From: Sporohalobacter salinus
Lineage (GTDB): Bacteria; Bacillota; Halanaerobiia; Halobacteroidales; Acetohalobiaceae
Reading direction: 5' to 3'
Assembly: GCF_016908635.1 (NCBI RefSeq)
Contig: NZ_JAFBEG010000002.1
Span: forward strand, 170,881-234,880
DNA length: 64,000 nucleotides
Positions 53,201-60,585 of the stretch are shown one piece after another. The position numbers and the translations under genes were made by a program. Below the pieces are notes generated by a model that worked only from the letters and a program-made list of their open reading frames with translations, made no database searches and was not told the origin of the DNA. Each line of letters starts with the position of its first letter. Position 1 is the stretch's first letter.

Positions 53201-53380
53201 AATTATCATGATCAATTATCAAAGTTGGATGATACTAAAGCTGAGCAGCATAAAAACTTACATAAGGATATTAATACAGATTCTATAGGCAAATGGGAAA
53301 AAGGTCTGAATTCTTTTCAGAAAGAGAAAGTAGATAAATTATTAACTAAAAACTTACGGAGATTAAATTATATAGAGTAG
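50204..53380 (+). CDS. GT2 glycosyltransferase-TPR-sulfotransferase fusion
   Basis: A 1058-residue multidomain protein. Residues 1-230 are a GT2 (GT-A) domain: KLSIGMMVKNEEKHLRECLE, VIIDTGSDDNT and the metal-binding region FVIDGDEVV. Residues about 190-430 and 640-775 are TPR-like repeats. Residues 785-1058 are a P-loop sulfotransferase with the 5'-phosphosulfate loop FIIGCGRSGTTLLRS (about 785-799) and the 3'-phosphate motif LIRNGKDVVSSYLNS (about 920). GT2-TPR proteins occur in flagellin-glycosylation and SunS-like protein O-glycosylation. The expected role is to glycosylate flagellin and sulfate the glycan using PAPS. It starts 24 bases after fliS. No frameshift is seen along its length. 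Confidence 0.82.
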   Translation: MKLSIGMMVKNEEKHLRECLESLTPIREAIDSELVIIDTGSDDNTVAIAEEFTDRVYFHEWNDHFAEMRNKVIDYCEGDWIFVIDGDEVVKDPTGLINFFKTGLEDKYNTGLAEQRSYTDSRESHFGSLLMPRLFRLDGDFHYEGAVHNQPIFKNPVVDLEVTLLHYGYDSNDPELMERKFERTASILKQELEENPENIYYLYQLSKSYGMHQDHEEALEYIEKAYNILKEKEVDLENYLYVYSQYVNKLLTDNQFKQAKKICNEAIEIREGYLDFYYFKAGSLSKLGENEKAIYNYNVYLSLIDNYLGTLSRKDMAFVDTTLALENVAYSELARLYYKEENYREAVKYGLLVEEDRLQLALPWLIKAYLQLKKYEELKDYYINNLKSSSKELQEIFWEEIENAKLNLEQVNNEILVELFADIEGKYGLLNRVRLKLNSDQINKDNELISKIESLELNGLSYYYGDLIYYLLRLDYPIIELLVVTRESVISQFLGYLSEARDDIYELLLSFLKDQSKLNNIKQSRVVKVIAKFLLIKDKIKLEDYKFVFNKYITAGINYLKGIYSDYIIDNQLDYELDNNEDEFLLKMKLAKECKNSDDLLYVRYLKEALNKFPAMKKGISLLVSEIKDELEADYNLDENKDMLKEKLKAIINNGELDKAQELITEYEDKFGLDAEFCSIKATVSIFRGELEKAKNCLVSGLSTKSLDFDLLYNLGFVYESLGKEKEAYNVYVKAKTIAESKEEKKDVDKAINNLQFDENVMNQSDIKTYSINSSTQSLSCNPFFIIGCGRSGTTLLRSILNAHSDISIPPEFVALAELIKTYKNFNYISWNDLLNMIISVFKSTPHFSIWKVELSEIYEQLLDLEQKERTLAKIIDTIYNNFLQHNFSQAKIWGDKTPLNTLNIELIDEVFPDAKYIHLIRNGKDVVSSYLNSTKYVNSVERACARWNKHVSKGLEFKESQNKDEYLEVYYEDLVTNPSQEVEKICNLIGVEFNSTMLNYHDQLSKLDDTKAEQHKNLHKDINTDSIGKWEKGLNSFQKEKVDKLLTKNLRRLNYIE

Positions 53381-53447
53381 ATTATTTAATTCAAACTGGA
53401 ATGAACTAGGCTAAATTCAAGATGAAATTTTAGGAGGTTGAAATTGT

Positions 53448-55475
53448 TTGAAAGACAAAATTAAAACTTTAATTGATGACGGTAAATTAGATAAAGTTAA
53501 AGAGCTAATTGTTGATTATGAAAAGAATATTGGAAAAGATATTGAAATTTACTCTATGAAATCTGTAATTGCAATTAAAGAAGATAGATTGGATGATGCT
53601 AAGGATATTTTAGAAGAAGGACTAGAAATAGATGATGATAATTTAGATTTAAAGTTTAATTTAGGTTATGTTTATGAAAATTTAGGTCAACTGCATCAAG
53701 CAATAAATATCTATGAAAATATTAAGTTACAGGCTGAAGACCAAGAGATAATTGAAGAAGTTGATGAGAGATTAAATGTTATTTTAAATAATATTACTGA
53801 GAGTAAGACTAATGAAGAAAATTATAGATCATCAGAAATAAAGAAAGTTTTATTTATACAAACTATTCCTTGTATTAGAACACATAAGGTAGCACATGTT
53901 CTCAATAATAATGGAATTAAAGTAGATTTTCTTTATTCTCATTTGCAGCCAGGTCAAAGATATAAAGGTTTTAACTTACCTTATGGAAATATTTATAAAT
54001 TAAAAAATATAGAAGAAGTAATTACATTTATAAATCATAGTGATTATGATATTTTATATAGCTCTAATGAACCAGATTATTTGACTGCTTTATTTAATTG
54101 TACTGATAAACCTATAGTTCATGATTGTCATGATATGATGTCCTTAAGAGGTGATTTAAGTAATGAAGAGATTGTTTTAGAATATATAGCTAATTCTCAG
54201 AGTGATGGTAATATGTATGTTACAGATTTAGTAGAAGATATTGCCATGAGAAAATTTAATTTAAAAGATAAACCTGTTATTAATTTAAATAATTATTTAT
54301 TAAAATCAATGTTACCCAAAACTAAGTTGAAAAAATTAAGTTCTATTGATAATGAATTGCATTGTGTATATGAAGGTAGTTTATCTTCTATTAGAGGATC
54401 TCATAGGTTTTTAGAGGATATATTTAAAAAGATAACAGAAGCTAAAATACATATTCATATATATACTGCAGAATCAGTTGATTATATAAAAAATCTTGAA
54501 CAAGAAAATAAATATATCCATGCTGAAGGTTCTAGAAGTCCAATAGAACTAATTACTGAATTAACTAAGTATGATGTTGGATTAACTTTATTTAATATAA
54601 ATCAAAATAATAAAGATCATATAAATAATACTTTTACTAATAAGGTTTGGGATTATTTAGCTGCTGGCTTACCAACACTTGTTAGTGACTTAAAAGCTAC
54701 TAAAGAATTTGTTCTTAAAACTGGTATTGGAAAAGTAATAGACTATGATAAGGATATTAAGAGTCAGATTAAAGAAGTAGCTGAAATAGATATAGATGAT
54801 GAATTTTTAGAAAATAATAATTTATTAATGGATAATAAAGCTGATAAAATAATTAGATTTTTAGAAAAAGTTAAAAACAAAAAAATAAAATCTCAGGAAA
54901 AACAGGCTGATTTTTATAATAATATGTATTCTGATGGTGGATATAAGAAAATGTATTTTAAACATTATGAAGAGACTCCTTATATAGAAGTTTGGAAAAG
55001 AGCAGTTGAAATTATAGATGATATATTGAATCCTAAAATCATTGATATTGGTTGTGGCCCTGGACAGTTTGCTAATTTATTATTTGATGAAGGAGTAACT
55101 AATTACAAAGGCATAGATTTTAGTAAAAAAGCTATAGAATTAGCTAGAAAAAGAAATCCAGAATATAAAGAATTATTTCAGACTGATAATGCTTATAGTT
55201 CTGACATATTTTCTAGTAATTACAATATAGTAATATTATTTGAGATTTTAGAACATATTTCGGATGATGTTAGTATAGTTAATAGAATTAAATCAGGAAG
55301 TCAAATTTTATTTTCAGTTCCTAATTTTAATTCAGAAAGTCATGTAAGATTTTTTAAATCAAAATCCCAAATAATTGAGAGATATAATAAATTAATATCA
55401 ATTGATAATATTGATACATTTACAATTAATGAATCAGGTGGGAAAATATATTTAATACACGGAATCAAGAAATAA
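53448..55475 (+). CDS. TPR-glycosyltransferase-methyltransferase fusion
   Basis: 675 residues. Residues 1-115 are a TPR module (KIKTLIDDGKLDKVKELIVD, LKFNLGYVYENLGQLHQAIN) clearly homologous to residues about 650-770 of the preceding protein. Residues 125-470 are a GT-B glycosyltransferase with VLFIQTIPCIRTHKVAHVL and a donor-site region TNKVWDYLAAGLPTLVSDL. Residues 485-675 are a class I SAM methyltransferase with motif I IIDIGCGPGQFANLL (about 530), YKGIDFSKKAIELA and VILFEILEHISDD. It probably adds and methylates a sugar of the same glycan. TTG start at 53448 with AGGAGG upstream; no ATG is available. Confidence 0.78.
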   Translation: MKDKIKTLIDDGKLDKVKELIVDYEKNIGKDIEIYSMKSVIAIKEDRLDDAKDILEEGLEIDDDNLDLKFNLGYVYENLGQLHQAINIYENIKLQAEDQEIIEEVDERLNVILNNITESKTNEENYRSSEIKKVLFIQTIPCIRTHKVAHVLNNNGIKVDFLYSHLQPGQRYKGFNLPYGNIYKLKNIEEVITFINHSDYDILYSSNEPDYLTALFNCTDKPIVHDCHDMMSLRGDLSNEEIVLEYIANSQSDGNMYVTDLVEDIAMRKFNLKDKPVINLNNYLLKSMLPKTKLKKLSSIDNELHCVYEGSLSSIRGSHRFLEDIFKKITEAKIHIHIYTAESVDYIKNLEQENKYIHAEGSRSPIELITELTKYDVGLTLFNINQNNKDHINNTFTNKVWDYLAAGLPTLVSDLKATKEFVLKTGIGKVIDYDKDIKSQIKEVAEIDIDDEFLENNNLLMDNKADKIIRFLEKVKNKKIKSQEKQADFYNNMYSDGGYKKMYFKHYEETPYIEVWKRAVEIIDDILNPKIIDIGCGPGQFANLLFDEGVTNYKGIDFSKKAIELARKRNPEYKELFQTDNAYSSDIFSSNYNIVILFEILEHISDDVSIVNRIKSGSQILFSVPNFNSESHVRFFKSKSQIIERYNKLISIDNIDTFTINESGGKIYLIHGIKK

Positions 55476-55490
55476 AGAGGGGGTTGTTGA

Positions 55491-56333
55491 ATGAGAATAA
55501 CTGATATTGATTCTGATAATAAAAATGAATTTAGATTAGATGAAATTAGTAATCAAATTTATAATGAAATTCATGATAATGCTAAAGCTTGCTTTATATT
55601 ATCAACAGGAAGATGTGGTACTAAATTATTAACTAAGATTATGAATGGGGCAGATAATATATTATCTTATCATGAACCAATGCCTAAATTAATTTATTAT
55701 TCTAAATTTGCTTATGAAAATCAAGATAATCTATCTGATACTCTAAAAATTTTAATTGATGGGGCAAGGTTAGAGTATTTAGCTTATGCTACTTTAAATA
55801 ATAAACTTTATTTTGAAGGAAGTAATAGAATTACTTTTTTTGCTGATCAACTATCAGAATTATTTCCTAAAGCTAAATTTATACATTTAATTCGCAACCC
55901 TATTAATTTTACTATAAGTGGACTCAAAAGAGAATGGTACTGTGGGAATGATCTATGGGAAATGGGAAGAATTATACCTCAAGATAACTCAATAAATTGG
56001 AATGATATGTCTCAAGTAGCTAAGATAGCATGGTTATGGAATGAAACTAATAAGTTTATTGAAAGCTTTAAATCTAATTTGAATGATCAGAGTAGAATTA
56101 AAACCATATTTTCAGAAGAGCTTTTTAATGATATTAATGTTATAGAAGAAGTTTTTAATTTTTTAGATTATTCAGTTCCTTATACTCAAGACCAAATGGA
56201 ACAATTAATTACTCAACCAGTTAATGCTTCTGAATTTTCACCAAACCTTCAATATAAGTACTGGAGTAAGGATCAAAAAAGAGCATTAAAAAAATATGCT
56301 AAACTAGCAACTAAGTATAGTTATAACTTATAG
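55491..56333 (+). CDS. Sulfotransferase-family protein
   Basis: 280 residues. The P-loop FILSTGRCGTKLLTKIM (about 35-51) is the PAPS 5'-phosphosulfate site, and AKFIHLIRNPINFTISGLKR (about 127-146) the 3'-phosphate site. A conserved early HEP (SYHEPMP) may supply acceptor contacts. No signal peptide, so it acts in the cytoplasm. It is the second sulfotransferase in this island, which suggests at least two sulfation positions or two acceptor sugars. GAGGGGG precedes the ATG, 15 bases after the previous gene. Confidence 0.8.
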   Translation: MRITDIDSDNKNEFRLDEISNQIYNEIHDNAKACFILSTGRCGTKLLTKIMNGADNILSYHEPMPKLIYYSKFAYENQDNLSDTLKILIDGARLEYLAYATLNNKLYFEGSNRITFFADQLSELFPKAKFIHLIRNPINFTISGLKREWYCGNDLWEMGRIIPQDNSINWNDMSQVAKIAWLWNETNKFIESFKSNLNDQSRIKTIFSEELFNDINVIEEVFNFLDYSVPYTQDQMEQLITQPVNASEFSPNLQYKYWSKDQKRALKKYAKLATKYSYNL

Positions 56334-56349
56334 AAGGAGAATTAGATTT

Positions 56350-57417
56350 ATGTCTAAACTCAAATTTGCACTAGTAGGTAGCGGTCGTATAGCAGATAAA
56401 CATACACAAGTTATATCTAAATTAGAGAATGCAGAGTTGGTATCTATTTGTGATATTAATGAATCAAAAGCAAAAGAATATGGTGATAAATTTAATATTC
56501 CGTATTATACGAGTTATGATGATATGTTACAGCAAGAGGAGATAGATGTAGTTAATATTCTAACTCCCAGTGGTTTACATGCTAAACATACAATTGACAT
56601 AGTTGAGAAGTACCAAAAACATATCGTTTGTGAAAAACCAATGGCTCTTAAATTAGAAGATGCTGATGAAATGATTAGAGTCTGTGATAAGCATGGTGTT
56701 AGATTATTTGTAGTTAAACAGAATAGATATAATTTACCCGTTCAAAAATTAAGGAAAGCGATTGAAGAAGGTAGATTTGGTAAATTAGTAATGGGTACCG
56801 TTAGAGTACGTTGGACAAGACATCAGCACTATTATGATATGGATGATTGGCGAGGAACTTGGGCAATGGATGGTGGAGTATTAACTAATCAAGCTTCTCA
56901 TCATATTGATTTATTAGAATGGATGATGGGGCAGCCTGTAGAGGTTTCCGCTCAGACAGCTACTCGATTGGTGGATATAGAGACAGAAGATACAGGTGCA
57001 GTAGTGATAAGATTTGCTAATGGTGCTTTAGGAATTGTCGAAGCAACTACTGCTACTCGTCCTCAGGATTTAGAGGGATCTTTATCAATTTTAGGAGAAA
57101 AAGGGGCAGTAGAGGTAGGTGGCTTTGCAGTAAATGAGATGAAGACTTGGCAGTTTGAAGATGAACGTGAAGAAGATAAAAAAGTGATGAAAGAGTTCAA
57201 AGAAAATCCTCCTAATGTTTATGGGTTTGGACATAAGAGATATTTAAAACATGTAGTAGATTGTGTAGAGAATGATAAAAAAGCACTAGTTGATGGATTA
57301 GAAGGAAGAAAGTCATTAGAGTTAATTAATGCCATTTATGAAGCTTCTGAGACAGGAAGAACAGTAAGACTAAAGTTCGAACCACAAAAATGTAAATTAG
57401 GTGTTCTTGATGAGTAA
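56350..57417 (+). CDS. Gfo/Idh/MocA oxidoreductase (WlbA/WbpB-like)
   Basis: 355 residues. The N-terminal NAD-binding motif is FALVGSGRIADKHTQVI; the family's EKP motif is in HIVCEKPMALKLEDA. The substrate-binding part has WRGTWAMDGGVLTNQASHHI, with the catalytic His region. It is closest in layout to WlbA/WbpB, which oxidise C3 of UDP-N-acetylglucosaminuronic acid. The next two genes encode the acetyltransferase and aminotransferase of the same route, so the set would make UDP-2,3-diacetamido-2,3-dideoxy-glucuronic acid or a related 3-amino sugar. The start overlaps nothing; the stop overlaps the next gene by 8 bases. Confidence 0.85.
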   Translation: MSKLKFALVGSGRIADKHTQVISKLENAELVSICDINESKAKEYGDKFNIPYYTSYDDMLQQEEIDVVNILTPSGLHAKHTIDIVEKYQKHIVCEKPMALKLEDADEMIRVCDKHGVRLFVVKQNRYNLPVQKLRKAIEEGRFGKLVMGTVRVRWTRHQHYYDMDDWRGTWAMDGGVLTNQASHHIDLLEWMMGQPVEVSAQTATRLVDIETEDTGAVVIRFANGALGIVEATTATRPQDLEGSLSILGEKGAVEVGGFAVNEMKTWQFEDEREEDKKVMKEFKENPPNVYGFGHKRYLKHVVDCVENDKKALVDGLEGRKSLELINAIYEASETGRTVRLKFEPQKCKLGVLDE

Positions 57418-58024
57418 TTATAAAGTATATCCTAATGTGGAATTGGGTAAAAATATTACAATTGAAGACTATTCTGTTATTGGCAAGCCGCCTAAGAGGA
57501 AAGAGCCCGGAGAAATAAAGACTGTGATTGGAGATAATGCAGTAATTAGGTCTAATACTGTGATTTATGCAGGTAATGAGATTGGAGATAATTTTCAGAC
57601 TGGACATCATGTAATGATTCGTGAATTTAATAATATTGGTAATAATGTAAGTATTGGTACTGGAAGTTGTATAGAACATCATATTAATTTAGAAGATGAT
57701 GTTAGGATTCACTCTCAAGTTTTCATTCCTGAATATTCTAAATTAAAGCAGAACTGTTGGGTAGGACCTAATGTGGTAATAACTAATGCTAAGTATCCTC
57801 AGTCTACTAATGTAAAGGATAATTTAAAAGGAGCTATTATTGAAAAAGGGGCTAAGATTGGAGCAAATGTTACTTTACTACCAGGAGTAAATATAGGAGA
57901 AAAGTCTTTAGTAGGAGCTGGTTCAGTAGTGACTTCTGATGTACCATCATCTAAAGTTGCAGTAGGGAATCCAGCTCAAATAATAAAAGATATTACTGAT
58001 ATTGAAAATTATAAATTAGGGTGA
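57410..58024 (+). CDS. Left-handed beta-helix N-acetyltransferase (WlbB/WbpD-like)
   Basis: 204 residues made of hexapeptide repeats (VYPNVELGKNITIED, VIGDNAVIRSNTVIYAGNEI, IGANVTLLPGVNIGEKSLVG) with the conserved AGSVVTSDVPSSKVAVGNPA ending. Family members acetylate 3-amino groups of UDP-sugars using acetyl-CoA. It is translationally coupled to the WlbA-like gene (8-base overlap) and precedes the aminotransferase, matching wlbABC order. ATG 57410 was chosen over an in-frame GTG at 57401. Confidence 0.87.
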   Translation: MSNYKVYPNVELGKNITIEDYSVIGKPPKRKEPGEIKTVIGDNAVIRSNTVIYAGNEIGDNFQTGHHVMIREFNNIGNNVSIGTGSCIEHHINLEDDVRIHSQVFIPEYSKLKQNCWVGPNVVITNAKYPQSTNVKDNLKGAIIEKGAKIGANVTLLPGVNIGEKSLVGAGSVVTSDVPSSKVAVGNPAQIIKDITDIENYKLG

Positions 58025-58029
58025 TAGTA

Positions 58030-59136
58030 ATGAATATACCTTTTATGGATTTGTCTGATTGTTATGATCAAATTTATGATGAAGTTATGGAAAAAATTAA
58101 GGGGTTAATACATAATACTAGATTTGTTGGTGGAGAAGAGATAGATAAATTTGAATCTGAATTTGCTGATTATTGTAATGTTGATTATGCTGTGGGATGT
58201 GGTAATGGGACAGATGCTCTTACTTTGAGCTTAAAAGCTTTAGGAATTGGCTCAGGAGATAGAGTAATTACTGTGCCTAATACTTTTATAGCTACAGCTG
58301 AAGCTATAACTAATGTAGGGGCAGAGGTAGATTTTGTTGATATAGAAGAAGATTTTTATACAATGGATCCTAATAAATTAGAAGATTATTTAAAAAGAAA
58401 AGATTCTTTGTCTGATATTAAAGCTATAATTCCAGTGCATTTATATGGGCAAATGGCTGATATGGAAGCAATTATGGAAATTGCTGATACTTATAACCTT
58501 AAAGTAATAGAAGATGCTGCTCAGGCTCATGGTGCTAAATTAAAAAATAGTCCCCCGGGGAAGTATGGAGATATTGCTACATTTTCTTTTTATCCTGGGA
58601 AGAATTTGGGAGCTTTTGGAGATGCTGGCGCAGTTATTACTAATGATAAGGATATAGCTAAAAGAGTAAAAATTTTATCAGATCACGGAAGAAAAGAAAA
58701 ATATTTTCATCAAGTAGAGGGTTATAATAGCAGATTAGATTCGATTCAAGCAGCTGTATTAAGAATTAAATTAAAGTATTTAGCAGAGTGGACAAGTAAA
58801 CGAAGAGAGAAAGCAAAATATTATAATCAGATGTTAGAGGATAAAAATGTAATTACTCCTAAATGTAGAGAAGAAGCTAAGCATGTTTATCATTTATATC
58901 CAATTAAAGTTAAGGAAAGGGATAAGGTTAAAGATTTTTTAGCTCAACAGGGTATTTCAACTGGAATTCATTATCCAGTACCACTACATTTACAACCTGC
59001 TTATAACTATTTAGATTATAGTGAAGGTAAATTTTCAGTTAGTGAAAGAGTAAGTAAAGAATTAATTAGTTTACCTCTATGGCCGGAAATTAAGTTTGAA
59101 CAGATAGATTATGTTTGCAATCAAATTCAAGTATAA
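58030..59136 (+). CDS. DegT/DnrJ/EryC1 aminotransferase (WlbC/WbpE-like)
   Basis: 368 residues of the PLP-dependent sugar aminotransferase family. It contains IPFMDLSDCYDQIYDEVMEK, GCGNGTDALTLSLKALG, VIPVHLYGQMADM, VIEDAAQAHGA and the PLP-lysine motif FSFYPGKNLGAFGDAGA. GIHYPVPLHLQPAY near the C-terminus fits the WbpE/WlbC and QdtB type. It would transaminate the 3-keto sugar made by the WlbA-like enzyme. AGGGTGAT lies before ATG 58030; GTG 58021 overlaps the previous stop. Confidence 0.9.
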   Translation: MNIPFMDLSDCYDQIYDEVMEKIKGLIHNTRFVGGEEIDKFESEFADYCNVDYAVGCGNGTDALTLSLKALGIGSGDRVITVPNTFIATAEAITNVGAEVDFVDIEEDFYTMDPNKLEDYLKRKDSLSDIKAIIPVHLYGQMADMEAIMEIADTYNLKVIEDAAQAHGAKLKNSPPGKYGDIATFSFYPGKNLGAFGDAGAVITNDKDIAKRVKILSDHGRKEKYFHQVEGYNSRLDSIQAAVLRIKLKYLAEWTSKRREKAKYYNQMLEDKNVITPKCREEAKHVYHLYPIKVKERDKVKDFLAQQGISTGIHYPVPLHLQPAYNYLDYSEGKFSVSERVSKELISLPLWPEIKFEQIDYVCNQIQV

Positions 59137-59160
59137 TTTCATAGAGAGGAGTGGCAAAGT

Positions 59161-59736
59161 ATGAAAATAATTTTAAATGATAAACAATTAGAAGTAGATA
59201 ATTTGGACTTACAAGAACTAGTAGCGGAAATAAGAGAAGATTTAACTGATGAGATTATTGATCAGATATGTGTTGATGGTGAAGAGGTAACTGAAGATGA
59301 GTTAATTAGTAATTATACTGTTTCAGAAGTTGATGAAATTGAGTTTGTTACTAAAAAGAGTATTGACTTAGTCAAAGAGACTCTACAAGAAGCTAATAAT
59401 TATCTGCCTAAGTTAAAAGAAGGGATTATCGATACCGCTAACTTATTTTCAAAAGGTGAGATAGTTAATGGGAATGACAAATTTCAGCTTTGTTTGGATG
59501 GGATTGAGTGGTATTCTAATGTTTTAATTCAGATATTATCATTAGCTTATCAAGATGATGCCGAGGTGCAAGAGGAGAAGAAGTTAGAAGAATTTAATGT
59601 AATTATTAAAAAAGTTTTAACTAAGATGCAGGAAGACGACTTAAATCAGGCAGCAGAACTTCTAAAAAGTGAAGTAGCCGAATATATAGAGGAGTTTATT
59701 GAGCTTAATAATGAACTATTATCTAAGCTTAAATAG
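59161..59736 (+). CDS. Hypothetical protein of flagellar island
   Basis: 191 residues, acidic. Residues 1-68 form a small beta-rich unit (MKIILNDKQLEVDNLDLQEL, then VDEIEFVTK) that could be a beta-grasp fold. Residues 70-191 are helical (LQEANNYLPKLKEGIIDTAN, DLNQAAELLKSEVAEYIEEF). I do not recognise the family. It sits between the sugar genes and flaG, so it may belong to either flagellar assembly or glycosylation. GAGAGGAG precedes the ATG. Confidence 0.6.
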   Translation: MKIILNDKQLEVDNLDLQELVAEIREDLTDEIIDQICVDGEEVTEDELISNYTVSEVDEIEFVTKKSIDLVKETLQEANNYLPKLKEGIIDTANLFSKGEIVNGNDKFQLCLDGIEWYSNVLIQILSLAYQDDAEVQEEKKLEEFNVIIKKVLTKMQEDDLNQAAELLKSEVAEYIEEFIELNNELLSKLK

Positions 59737-59785
59737 ATAAATAAATTATTCTGTGATTTATAAAGGCGAAGGAGGTGGTAGATAA

Positions 59786-60151
59786 GTGAAAGTAGAGGAA
59801 GTTAGTAATAGTAAATCTGCTCAAACGGTTAGCCGAAATCAAAGTAAGGCTGAGAATGTAAGTCAGAAATCATCAGAATTAAAGAGGGGCCAAAGTAAAG
59901 GGAATAAGGAGTCTCAACAAGAGATTACCAAAAAAGAGGTAAAAGAAGGTATTGAGCAATTAAATGAAGCTATTCAAACCTTCCATGAGGATGTACAGTT
60001 TGAATTACATGAAGATAGCGGACGAATGATGACTAAAATAGTGAACTTAGATAAGCATGAAGTCATCAGGGAAATTCCACCTAAAGAGGTATTAGAAATG
60101 CTTGGACGAATTAAAGATATGGTTGGTTTAATATTAGATGAAAAGATATAA
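59786..60151 (+). CDS. flaG: FlaG family protein
   Basis: 121 residues. The first 60 are polar and repetitive (SQKSSELKRGQSK). The C-terminal half carries the FlaG domain: LNEAIQTFHEDVQFELHEDS, MTKIVNLDKHEVIREIPPKE and LEMLGRIKDMVGLILDEKI. FlaG proteins influence filament length. In Bacillus the homologue yvyC lies between hag and fliD; here it is displaced about 12 kb, beyond the glycosylation genes. GTG start at 59786 with GGAGGTGG upstream. Confidence 0.88.
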   Translation: MKVEEVSNSKSAQTVSRNQSKAENVSQKSSELKRGQSKGNKESQQEITKKEVKEGIEQLNEAIQTFHEDVQFELHEDSGRMMTKIVNLDKHEVIREIPPKEVLEMLGRIKDMVGLILDEKI

Positions 60152-60160
60152 TTTACTATT

Positions 60161-60183
60161 AAAATCGGGGAGCCCCCGATTTT
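60161..60183 (+). terminator. Rho-independent terminator after flaG
   Basis: AAAATCGGGG / CCCCGATTTT, a perfect 10-bp stem with a 3-base loop, 9 bases after the flaG stop and followed by TTATTTTATT. It closes the flagellar and glycan region. Confidence 0.85.
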
Positions 60184-60191
60184 TTATTTTA

Positions 60192-60220
60192 TTGACATAA
60201 AATTTTTAGTAATTTATAAT
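60192..60220 (+). promoter_or_regulatory. Consensus sigma-A promoter before lar region
   Basis: Exact TTGACA (60192-60197) and TATAAT (60215-60220) with a 17-base spacer, 33 bases before the next gene. Confidence 0.75.
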
Positions 60221-60253
60221 GTAAATTAAGGTTATTAAGAAAGGGGATCAAAA

Positions 60254-60568
60254 TTGAAAGCAAATAAAGAAGCTATACCAAAGATAGAAGAGCAGGTTGA
60301 ATTATATCAGGATTTATTAGAATTATTAAAGGAAGAACATCAGTTACTTACAGAGGATAAAGATGTCAGTGATCTTCAGGAAGAAAAGAGAAAAATTAAG
60401 GATGAGATTGCAAATATAAATACAGAACTAAATGTGAAATTTACAATCAAACGAGCAGATAAGTTGAAGCTAATTATGAATAGTGATTCGGATAAGTTAA
60501 ACCAGTTAGAACCGACTTTAAAGAAAGTATATGAATTAGAACAGAAAAATAAAGAGTTCAAGTCATAG
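60254..60568 (+). CDS. Hypothetical coiled-coil protein
   Basis: 104 residues, wholly helical and charged (KIEEQVELYQDLLELLKEEH, LQEEKRKIKDEIANINTEL), with no membrane segment or known motif. TTG start with AAGGGG upstream. It resembles FlgN/FliT-type coiled coils in composition but lies behind the flaG terminator on a new promoter and is followed after 17 bases by larE. Its function is unknown. Confidence 0.55.
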   Translation: MKANKEAIPKIEEQVELYQDLLELLKEEHQLLTEDKDVSDLQEEKRKIKDEIANINTELNVKFTIKRADKLKLIMNSDSDKLNQLEPTLKKVYELEQKNKEFKS

Positions 60569-60585
60569 GAGAGTTATTATCACTT

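Noticed and set aside
57326..57682. Minus-strand open frame of 118 codons over the WlbA/WlbB-like genes
   Set aside because: Runs antisense through two family-matched genes and has no plausible start.
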